From positions 60,240 through 124,239 of the forward strand of contig BMAT01004542.1 in the NCBI GenBank assembly GCA_019649035.1: DNA of 64,000 nt, read 5' to 3'. Shown here one piece after another: positions 34,862 through 44,900 of the stretch. Under the pieces are notes generated by a model. That model was not told where the DNA came from. It saw nothing but the letters and a program-made list of their open reading frames with translations, and searched no databases. The stretch comes from Elysia marginata. Taxonomy: Eukaryota > Mollusca > Gastropoda > Plakobranchidae. Made by a program: the position numbers and the translations under genes. The first letter of the stretch is position 1, and the number at the start of each line of letters is the position of its first letter.

Positions 34862-36829
34862 ATGAAAAGGATTGTAGTTTTGGTGTTGTTGGCAGTTATC
34901 CCGAGAGTGGGATTTTGTCAAATAGACTCTTTTATGCACCTCAGAGCGGTAGACATATACAAAAAGGTAGCGGGGAATTTGGTTTCTTCAGAGCTCTATG
35001 CGAGGTTGGGGGACTTTTATTATTTTGATAATGATCTAGTCAATTCGAAAGAGTGGTATGATAAACTCTATGAGCATCGGAAAAATAATCTTACGGACAT
35101 AGGGTTTTACTTTAGATATGCACAGCTTCTAAAATATTTAGGGAATTATGAGAAGTCGGAGCATCTTATGAAAGCCTTTACGAGAATGAGTGACTCCATA
35201 GCCATGAAAAAATATAATGAACAATTTGGAGACTACATAAATAAACAATCTGAGAGGTTTTTGGTTAGGGAAGAGCGTAAAATGAACTCGAAGTTTAGTG
35301 ATTTTGGAGCTGTTTTTTGTCTTGGTAATGTTCTTTTCTCTACTTCAAAGTCTAGGAATAAGATCCATTTGTATGACACTTTTTCCTATAGCCCATATTT
35401 AGATCCCCAAGTATCAGCATTTTTTGAGGCAACCATTTCGGACAAAACAAATACTGTCACAAATGTGAAAAGAAAAAAAGGTATGATAGCCGATGAGCTT
35501 TCACAGTTTTCCCCGACGTTTTCTAGCGATGGAAATACTATGTACTACACGAAAAGTTCTTGTAAACTCTATAATAAGAAGCCCGATTTAGACACTTGTG
35601 TATTTAAAATAGTGAGGACAAGAAGGAAAAATAATAAACCATGGGGAAAGGGTGAAGTGCTGTCATTTAACAGTGATAAATTTTCTAACATAAACCCCAC
35701 AATAGGTCCAGATGGTAAGTATCTTTACTTTGCGAGTGATAGAGACTCTAGGAACAATATGGATATCTATGTGGTAGAGATTTTAGAGGGAAATGGCTTT
35801 GGAAAACCCGAGAAGGTATTGGGGGTTAATACCAATCAAAACGAGATTTATCCTTTTGTTAGTAATAAAAGTGAGATATATTTCGCTTCAAGTGGGCATC
35901 CAGGGCTTGGAGGTTTAGATATTTATGTTGCAAAACTGAAATCTTACAACACTGTAGAGGGGGTCTATAACTTGGGGACTCCTATTAATACAAAGTATAA
36001 TGACTTTTCATTCATCATAGATGATGGTACTAGAAGGGGGTACTTTACTTCTAATAGAAAAGGTGGTAGCGGGGAAGATGACATCTACTCTTTTGTAGAG
36101 GTAAAGCCCCTTTTGAACGATTGTAGTGTGGGGCTTTCTGGAACGGTTTTCGACATTGCCTCCAAAATCCCCATTCCAAATGCTACTTTGCAACTCATAG
36201 ATGATGAAAACAACATTTTAGAGAGGGTAAAAACAGATGAAAATGGGTTCTATTCATTTTCTTTGACTTCTTGTAATGATGCTTATTTCATCAGAGCGAG
36301 GAAGGATAAGTATATGACGGGAGAGAAGTTTGTTCCTAAAACAACACTTATTGGCTCTGCGACCATTGTAACCAATATTGAGTTGGAAAATACTGGAATA
36401 GATGTTCCTAGAGATTTCTTTGCCTCCCTTAGTCATAACAATACAGGAATTGCTATAGGTGATCAGAGTATAGGAGAGTATGTTTTTAATGCTATATATT
36501 TTGATACAGGGAAGGCTATTATAAATGATGATTCTGGAAAAGTCCTCAGAGGAATTGCAGATCAAATGAAAAGCAATGCTCGATTAGAGATAATGATTTC
36601 CTCATATGCTGATGTAAGGGGAGGGAATAAAAGAAACCTAGATTTGTCAAATAAAAGGGTTATAGCAACTTTTAATTACTTAGTCTATTTGGGGGTAGAT
36701 CCTAGCAGGGTTACAATGAAATCTTTCGGAGAAACAGAACCGACAAAAGACTGTGAAAACCCCGAAATAGAATGTACACGAGACGACTATAAAAAAGATA
36801 GACGCTCCCAGTTTACAATAGCTGAATGA
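34862..36829 (+). CDS. PorE-like OmpA-family protein (TPR-PD40-regulatory domain-OmpA)
   Basis: 655 residues in the order: signal peptide (about 1-20, ending VGFCQ), TPR-like helices (20-130), WD40-like PD40 repeats (about 190-390; SPTFSSDGNTMYYTKSS and NPTIGPDGKYLYFASDRDS), a carboxypeptidase-regulatory-like sandwich (about 415-490; SGTVFDIASKIPIPNATLQLID) and an OmpA peptidoglycan-binding domain (about 535-655; AIYFDTGKAIINDD, LDLSNKRVIATFNYLV). This order is that of PorE, the T9SS part that ties PorP to the cell wall. Its position directly after a PorP/SprF gene supports the pairing. Confidence 0.88.
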   Translation: MKRIVVLVLLAVIPRVGFCQIDSFMHLRAVDIYKKVAGNLVSSELYARLGDFYYFDNDLVNSKEWYDKLYEHRKNNLTDIGFYFRYAQLLKYLGNYEKSEHLMKAFTRMSDSIAMKKYNEQFGDYINKQSERFLVREERKMNSKFSDFGAVFCLGNVLFSTSKSRNKIHLYDTFSYSPYLDPQVSAFFEATISDKTNTVTNVKRKKGMIADELSQFSPTFSSDGNTMYYTKSSCKLYNKKPDLDTCVFKIVRTRRKNNKPWGKGEVLSFNSDKFSNINPTIGPDGKYLYFASDRDSRNNMDIYVVEILEGNGFGKPEKVLGVNTNQNEIYPFVSNKSEIYFASSGHPGLGGLDIYVAKLKSYNTVEGVYNLGTPINTKYNDFSFIIDDGTRRGYFTSNRKGGSGEDDIYSFVEVKPLLNDCSVGLSGTVFDIASKIPIPNATLQLIDDENNILERVKTDENGFYSFSLTSCNDAYFIRARKDKYMTGEKFVPKTTLIGSATIVTNIELENTGIDVPRDFFASLSHNNTGIAIGDQSIGEYVFNAIYFDTGKAIINDDSGKVLRGIADQMKSNARLEIMISSYADVRGGNKRNLDLSNKRVIATFNYLVYLGVDPSRVTMKSFGETEPTKDCENPEIECTRDDYKKDRRSQFTIAE

Positions 36830-36852
36830 TAATAGGGATAAAAGAAACTAAG

Positions 36853-36884
36853 AAAAAAGGGTGCCATTGAGTACCCTTTTTTTA
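36853..36884 (+). terminator. Intrinsic terminator after porE
   Basis: GGGTGC and GTACCC make a 6-bp stem (one G-T) around CATTGA, preceded by an A-run and followed by seven T residues. It would separate the porP-porE transcript from dnaG, whose TTG start is 20 bp on. Confidence 0.7.
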
Positions 36885-36903
36885 TCCCCTAAATCTAAAA
36901 AAA

Positions 36904-38871
36904 TTGATCCCAAAAGAAAAAATAGATGCTATACTAAGTACAGCTGATATTGTAGAGGTGATTTCTGATTTTGTATATCTTAAAAAAAGTGGGGCAAATT
37001 ATAAGGCTCTAAGTCCTTTTACAAAAGAGAAGACAGCTAGTTTTATGGTCTCTCCTTCTAAACAAATCTGGAAAGATTTCAGTAGTGGCAAAGGAGGTAA
37101 TGCCATTTCGTTTTTAATCGAGCACGAGCGAGTCTCTTATGTAGAAGCTATTAAATATTTAGCTAAAAAGTACGGTATCGAAGTAGAGGAGAGGGAGCTG
37201 ACAGAAAAAGAAAAGCAGGACTCAAAGATTAGCCAAAGTTTGCTAGTAATAAACGGGTTTGCCCAAGAGTTTTTTGAAAATACACTTTGGAATTCTCAAG
37301 AGGGAAAGTCTTTGGCTCTTACATATTTTAAAGAAAGGGGCTTTTCAGATGAGATTATGAAGCAATTTAACTTGGGTTACTCAACTAAATCCCGAGATGC
37401 CTTTACCAAAGAAGCTATAAAAAAACAGTTTAAGGTAGATTTACTAGAAAAAACGGGGCTAACTGTAATAAACCAGGGGAGGCAGTTTGACAGGTTTAGT
37501 GGTCGTATCATTTTTCCCATCTACTCTTTGGGTGGTCAAGTACTTGGGTTTGGGGGAAGGATACTCTCCAACAATAAAAAGACTGCCAAATACATTAATT
37601 CACCCGAGAGTGAGGTTTATAAAAAGAGTGAAATACTTTATGGTATCTTTCAAGCGAAGCAGGAACTATCTAAAAAGGACAACTGTATTTTAGTAGAAGG
37701 ATATACCGATGTCATCCAATTTCATCAGGCAGGGATTTGTAATACGGTGGCTTCGAGTGGTACTGCTTTGACACCGGGACAGGTAAGGCTTATACAACGT
37801 TTCACAAAAAATATCACCCTTGTTTACGACAATGATAGAGCAGGGATAGAGGCCTCTTTTAGGGGAGTTGATACTATTTTGGAAAATGGACTAAATGTTG
37901 AAATATGCCTTTTGCCAGAGGGAGAAGACCCCGATAGTTTTGCCAAAAACAACAGTGCAGATGAGGTGAATAATTATATCAAAAAAAACTCCAAAGACTT
38001 TATCACCTCCAAGGCAGAGCTATACAAAAACGAAATAGATGACCCCATCAAAAAATCGGAAATTATCAATGGGATAGTCGAAAGTATTTCCAAAATAAGT
38101 GACTTGGTAACTCAGGAAATATATGTGAAAGAGTGTGCCAGTATAATGAATATATCTGAGAAGACACTGTTTAGCTCACTATCTACCAAAGCACATCGAC
38201 AAAGATTGCAGAAATTCAGAAAAGAGAGGACACAACCCTCACCACTCTCTGTTATTTCAGAAGGCACCCCTACTTGTAAGATAAGTTTTCAAGATGTTTT
38301 GGAACGAACAATTATTAAGGTTTTGCTCCTTTATGGTCATTTAGAAGTTTTTTTTGATGACTATAATTTGGATATGGATAGAAATGGGAAGCCCCTAGTG
38401 AGTAAAATAAAAGTGAAAAAAAAGGTTTTTGAGAAGATATTTCTAGACCTTCAAGAAGATGAAATTACCTTTTCCAATTCTATCTTTAAAGCTATTTTTG
38501 AGATTATAATGACTGTTTTTCAAAATTCAGAAAAACTAAATATAGAGAATCTAATCAGTAAGTTAAGCCCAGAACAAGCCCAACATGTATCAGGTATACT
38601 AATGGAAAGTGAGAAATACAAACTAGCTATGTGGGAGAGTAAAAATGTGTTTGTAAAATCAGAGGAGAAAGGTATTGCGCAACTAATACAAGATACAATT
38701 ATTGATTTCAGGCATTTGATGATAGAAAAAATAATAGACCAAATAGAGAGCGATATCGCAGAGAAAAACTCAGGGGAAGAACCTGACAAAAAGGAGGAGG
38801 TCCTAGAGTATATAAAGTTAAATAATCTTTTACTGACTATTTTTAACCGTAGAATTATCAAAAAGTCATAG
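36904..38871 (+). CDS. dnaG: DNA primase, zinc-ligand-free N-terminal domain
   Basis: 655 residues. Makes RNA primers at the replication fork. The Toprim region is intact (ILVEGYTDVIQFHQAG, LVYDNDRAGIEAS). The N-terminal domain that usually binds zinc through CxxH and CxxC has S37-P-F-T40 and K57-D-F-S-S61 in those places, so all four ligands are gone, while GANYKALSPFT and KDFSSGKGGNAISFL keep the rest of the fold. This variant is known to me from other flavobacterial primases. TTG start, with no better one upstream. Downstream it converges on sprA. Confidence 0.93.
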   Translation: MIPKEKIDAILSTADIVEVISDFVYLKKSGANYKALSPFTKEKTASFMVSPSKQIWKDFSSGKGGNAISFLIEHERVSYVEAIKYLAKKYGIEVEERELTEKEKQDSKISQSLLVINGFAQEFFENTLWNSQEGKSLALTYFKERGFSDEIMKQFNLGYSTKSRDAFTKEAIKKQFKVDLLEKTGLTVINQGRQFDRFSGRIIFPIYSLGGQVLGFGGRILSNNKKTAKYINSPESEVYKKSEILYGIFQAKQELSKKDNCILVEGYTDVIQFHQAGICNTVASSGTALTPGQVRLIQRFTKNITLVYDNDRAGIEASFRGVDTILENGLNVEICLLPEGEDPDSFAKNNSADEVNNYIKKNSKDFITSKAELYKNEIDDPIKKSEIINGIVESISKISDLVTQEIYVKECASIMNISEKTLFSSLSTKAHRQRLQKFRKERTQPSPLSVISEGTPTCKISFQDVLERTIIKVLLLYGHLEVFFDDYNLDMDRNGKPLVSKIKVKKKVFEKIFLDLQEDEITFSNSIFKAIFEIIMTVFQNSEKLNIENLISKLSPEQAQHVSGILMESEKYKLAMWESKNVFVKSEEKGIAQLIQDTIIDFRHLMIEKIIDQIESDIAEKNSGEEPDKKEEVLEYIKLNNLLLTIFNRRIIKKS

Positions 38872-38995
38872 CCGGTGATGACTTAAAATTAAGAACCCGT
38901 AGGCTTATGTGATTTTTTTCATTTGGTATTCAACTTGGATTACGCTATAAATTATTAAACTGATGCCCAAAATTTGAAATCAGAAAAATTATCAA

Positions 38996-41900
38996 CTAAA
39001 ATGTATACCTAAGCGTAAAGCCTGCCCGTATAGTAGTAGTAGGAAAAGCAGTGGATATCTTGTACCCAGCAAAGTTGTGATCGTAGTAAAATATAGCGTT
39101 AAAGTTTTTGGATATGGTGTAGTCAGCAGTTAGCTTTCCAGAGATATTGTCTGTTCCTGATGATACTTGTGTCTTCTTCACATCCAGATTCCTCAAATAG
39201 GTGGCATCATCTTTGTAGGTTAAGGCTAGTTTTATATTGATGTTCCCTTTAAAAGGTCCAAATACTGAAGAAGTAATAGAAATATCCCTAAAAATATAGC
39301 CCATTCCAAGTTGGTAGTCTTTTGAATTAACTTCAGTGAGCAAATTGTTATCAAAACTAAGGGTTAGTAATCTGATTCTAGATATTTCAAGATTAAAACT
39401 GAACGAATTTTTTAACTCAAAAGCCAAATTTAACAAAGGTGAAAAGCGCTCGTTTAAAGTAAAACTCCCAAAAACCAACTCATTGATATAATCTCCTTTT
39501 TTGTCCATCGCATTAGGCTTATAGTCTAGGTTTGTTCTATAAGAATTGATATTAAAGTTAGATGTGTAAGCGTGTCGTATTGAGAACCTATTAAAGGTAT
39601 TTTGGAAAGCCTCCAAATTCATCAGCCCTGTAAACTTCACATCCCAATTGGGAAGTGGCACAGAAGACAATGGGTCTAAGCTGATATGAGCCACATTAGA
39701 ACCCTTGTAAGCTACTAAAAATGACGGAATTAAAACGGCTTGGTTAGTCCTGCTAAATCCTTTGGGGTATTGAGAATCATAGTTTTTGGAGTTAGTGAGG
39801 TCTATCCCCTTTTCCTTTGCCAACCGCCTGGCAACAATCTGCCTATTGGCTTTGAAATCATTAAACGCCTTAGAAAAATTAGTTTTAGAAGTAAAAAATG
39901 AAGTGGCAATAAGGTTAGTAGATACCGAAAAACTCCCTGACCTTACCCCCGACAACTTTTCATATTGGAAATTATTATTTTCCGAATCATTTACTACCCT
40001 AAAAGATTCTTGATAATTTTCATTGCGTCTTCTGTTGGCTTTCAAGTCAATAATTAATCCCTTAAAAGGCTCTAAAGAGATGTTATAATTTTCCTCAACA
40101 GATTCTTTTTGAGTATAAAATTCATTGAAATCTTCATAAGTAGTGAGCAACCCTCTAGAAGCTGTTTTATCTAAAATGTTGGCTTGGTCACCAAAAATAA
40201 ATCCAAAAGAAGGGTCTAAAGTTCCCAAAAAACTTGGAGTTCCGGTATATCCGGGCAGTACCGTACCACTTTGCAAATTTATAGAGGCGTTTCCCCTCTT
40301 TATCATAGTAACAAGCCCCAAACCTATTTTGGAAAAACCTGTTTTTTCATCAATATTTACTCCCAGTTTATCGTAGAGCCTGTTGAAGTCTAATGCTCCA
40401 GTAAGGGTATGTCTGGCAGCATTTTGAACTGTATTTATCTTCTCCTTTGCCAGTTTGGTAATGACATCCGAACCCCTTATCCACTGGAAATCTGCCGTGT
40501 AGTTGTAATTAGAATTTATAAAATCTAAATAAGGGAGTTTATTTATCGGTATTTTGTAGGAAAGTTCTAGCCTATGGTTATATGTATTGGCATCCCCCAG
40601 ATTCCAAAAATCGTCCCAAAGGTCAAACCCCCTGTCTATTAAAGGGTTGCCTTTTGAATCAATACGATTATTCCCCTTTACATCTTTTTGGAAATAATTT
40701 TTAACTATTCTATTGCTGGAAGCTGTATAGTCCAATTGTAGAGATTTCGTAAGGTTGAATACCATGGCATACTGCAAGTCAAACAGATAGTTTCTCAACT
40801 GTAAAGAGGGCCTTTTTACAAGTAACCTGTTGTCAATACCGTCTGACTGAATTTGCCTAAAACATTGCTCTTTAAAGTTTCTACTAAAGTAACTTGAAGA
40901 TGTAATACTAGTGGGTAAAGGATTGAAATTGATGTCTTTGAATAGTTTCATATACTCTTTTGACAGGATACCTCTACTATTTTTAAAGGGTTCAAAAAAT
41001 GGGTTATTAGATCGGTAGGTATAATTTAGACCTGTTTTCACCCACCTATCGGACAAGCTCTCAATTTGGTAATTATTCTTTTTGGTATTGCTGTAAGAGT
41101 AGTCTGCGCTGAGGTTTTCCAAATCATAGAAATGGGGATTTCCTCCACTCTTATTTTTCCTTACCCCCAACAGATTAAAACCATATGTCCTGGTATAATC
41201 TAATGCTTGGTCTAGGACATCATCTCTTTTCTCTTCCGAAGTGTTATCCATCCTTTTTTCTAAAATAACATCTTGGTAAAATGGGTCGTACTTTGGGGTG
41301 ATAAGTTTCTGAGACTGGTTATAAGAAAAAGGGATCGTCATGCTCCATTTTTGAGGAAGTAGTTGCCCAGCATTGACACTTGTCAACACTTCAAAATGTT
41401 TACTATCTTGTAGATTTCTCTCATTGGGTGTCTGCTCAATATTTCCAAAACCGATAGAACTAATCTTCCCTGAACCAGAAATATTCGCAAAATCAGCAAT
41501 ATTTAGATTGAGTTCGCCTACTGTTGCCCACCCGTCTGTATTTTCCAGTTCTGATATCCGCAATTCATTAAACCACACCTCTCCACTCAGAGGTTTTTGG
41601 GTTGAATTTTTAACTCCTATCATAATGGTTGTTATACGCGCCAAAGATGGGTTCCCCTTGATGGCGTAACGCTTTTCATTATTCTTTCTCTGAGTAAATT
41701 CAGCTACCTCTTTCAAATCTTCGCTATAAAAGATAATATCTGTATAAGAGCCTTTCCCCACACGCTTTGCCTTCATAGATATTAATTTATCAAATGGCAA
41801 AAGAAGTTGATTGTCTTTCGGCCAAATCATATCAGTATTTCTGGCACCATGTGTAGTGATTTTTAGGGGGAGTTCCACCTGATAATAATTATCTGTAAGA

Positions 41901-44900
41901 TCTGTTCCCAATCTTATAAATGCAAGTAGTTCGTTATCATACAGAGAGTTATTTTTCAGATTCTCTGCATGAATAAATAGCTCTAAGTTTTTGTACTGCC
42001 TAAAGTCATAGTCCACCCTCCTGAATACAGCACGAGCGTCCTCTTTTTCCAAGTGCTGAATATTTAGAGAAAGGGACTGTTCATTCTGTCGCACAAAAGA
42101 GTTATTCACATTGAGTACCTGTCGCTTTATATTTGGAGGAAGTTTGTACGGAATAGGTTTACGAGTTTCATTTTCTTGAATATTAACCGTATTAACCTCA
42201 AATTTTGTCCCATCATCTTTGGGGTTGTCATTGTTACTTTGAAGAGACTCTTCATAAGTTCGCCATGATTTACCCACCAAATCAAGTGTCCCAAAGCGGA
42301 CTACAATAGGACTGTCAAAACCTGAGAGAAATAGCCTTATATGGCTTACAGAACGCAGATCATTGAGATTACCAATAATTTTATCAGGTTTGGTTATGGG
42401 AATTTTATACTGTATCCATCTCGACTTAATTGTATTGTTATCAATGGTTTGTACTGTTGTTTCTTTAATACTTGCTACATATTTACTGGAGGTAGAAATG
42501 TTCATTCCTAAAGCCACCTGGTATTGATAATAGCTATCTATGGTATTCATTGTTTGGTCTCTGTCAACATCCTCCGCATCGGGAATAACAACGGCACCTC
42601 TTTCATTGTCCTGCACCTGAACGGGTGAATTGCCATCAGTCCCGTTATAGTTTTTATACCTCTCTAGAACATTCCCACTTGTGGCAAGGTAAAATTTATA
42701 GTTATCTAGAGCAGGGTCTTCTGGTGGGTTATTCCCATAAATAGCCACCTCCTCAGAATCATTCAAACCATCCAGCCCGACATCCTGTAGCTTTCTAGAG
42801 GCGGGGTTAGAGTCAAAAGCATAGATGAGGGACTGACTAGACGGCACCTTTCCCCACGCCGTTTTGGTCGTATATTCAGGCTGTCCAGGTTCTCCCAATC
42901 CATTCTCGTACTGCTTTCTGCCATCTTTTAATATATCCTCTGATATTTTGCCTATGTTTATGTAGAGTTTTCCTTTGTTGTTTCTATACTGAGGGTCTGT
43001 ATAGGGGTCTAATATCCAAAATTGAAGATACTCAACATTTGTTTTTTCGAGGTTTGTAAACGGTAAGGCGCGCATTATCCCCGCCCATTTTTTATTAGGG
43101 TCAGAATTTCTAAAATTATTAGGGTTGTTGTTATAAGGCCCTTTTTCATTGGGATAATATGCCAAGTCCAATGTGTTTTGCACTGTAGTCTGACCTTGAG
43201 CTACATCTTGCTGTTCAAATAATTCCTTGATAAAAATGCGCCTAGTAGCATTTAGAGACACATCTTCATTGGTAATTTCAGTGGGTCTTGCGGTGGTGTA
43301 AAAAATAGGATCTATGGTATACCAAGCCATTTTTGCTCTGTTGTAACCGCTAGTTATATCATTGTTTTTTGAATTATTCCCTCCAAACCCATCCGGTACA
43401 CTAGAAAGATGCCATCCCCTCGCTCCTTTTATGCTGTTAAATATTTGCGCCCCTTCAAAATCATCTATATAGGTTGTTACTTTTCCGTTCAGATTTGTCG
43501 CACTAGGAGCACTAGGAGCGATGTAAGCCACTTCTCCTTTGAAGGTCAATTCTGAGGGTGTATCAGTATCTATAGTCGGTATTTTGTTTAGAAGTCTTGT
43601 CAGAAATGGCAGCTCTGTGCTATATGTACTTTTGAAACCGTAAATACTGTTATCCACAGATTCCGCTCCGTAACTGACCTTTTGGGTTAGGGGCTTTTCG
43701 TTAAGATTTAGCCAAGTAGCTCCGAGTAATAACTTATCATTAAGCCGATGCTCTACATTAAATCCGTAAAATCTCTTGTTTTGTCGCGCAAAAACGGCAT
43801 TGTTTTCCAACTTGATATCTATAGGCGTATTTGAATTTTCAAGAGACGGGTCTAATATTCTGAGGTATCCCGACTGATAATTCACGGTATAATCTATCCC
43901 TTCTTGCAGTATCCTTCCACCCACGGTAACCTTTACAGATCCTCTTGGAATATTAAAAGCACCTAAAGATATTCCCCCTCCACTTTCCGATTTGTAGCGA
44001 CCTTTTATGAGATATTTATTCTTTTGGAAGTCTTGTAGTGTTTTTGCTTTGGTCTGGTCGTACATTGTTTTGTAAACATATTTCTGCTGATTAGCGTTAT
44101 AATTAGATGTATTATCATAGTCTCCCCCACCTAAAATTTGGTGCATATGGTTTCCAAAAGGCTCCACCTTTGTGAAAATTATTCTCCCCGATTCTGAATT
44201 TATCGTAATCCCCTCTATAAAATCAAAAAAACCATCTCCATCAGATGACGGATTTTTATAAAAATCCAGATTATCAAAGTGGAGAATTTTTAAGAGCAAC
44301 TGACCGCTTAAGTCTTTATCCCATGAACTTTCATCTACCGGTGTTATGTAATTTATTGGTGATGGATCTGCATAATATATGTTCAAAGAGAAATCCTCTT
44401 CACTGATTTTATATGCGTTTATATTGTATATATTTTTCATCATCAGGTCCCATATCGGCTCATTTACATTGGTGATGTTACTCTTTAGCATTTTTAGAAC
44501 AAGCGCTTTATTTTTTATTTTATTGGTATCATCTGCCTGTGTAGATTCTATCCCAGAGCCATTGGCAAACTCGCCTACCTGATATATTTTCCCTTCATAT
44601 GAATATTGATAGGCTACTGCTAGAATTTCGTCACTAGAAAGTGTTTTGTTTAGAGAGATATATCCCAGTTTTTTGTTAACGGTAAAGTCCTTCTCCTCTT
44701 GTAGCTTTTGCGCATTTTCTAAAATACTGTAATCAGAACCTTGAACCATATTGGGGAGTTCAAAACCGTTTCTGACAGTTGCCAACTCCCTTATCCCATC
44801 ATTTAATACAGAGGTTGTCCCTATTGTCTCAGGGTCAAAGTCATTGGCATTATTATTGGGAAGGTCATCTGGATCACCATTGAAAAAATCTGCTGGGGCT

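Noticed and set aside
36904-38871. dnaG zinc-ligand loss taken as a damaged gene
   Set aside because: The rest of the domain is well kept and the same replacement is known from other flavobacterial primases.
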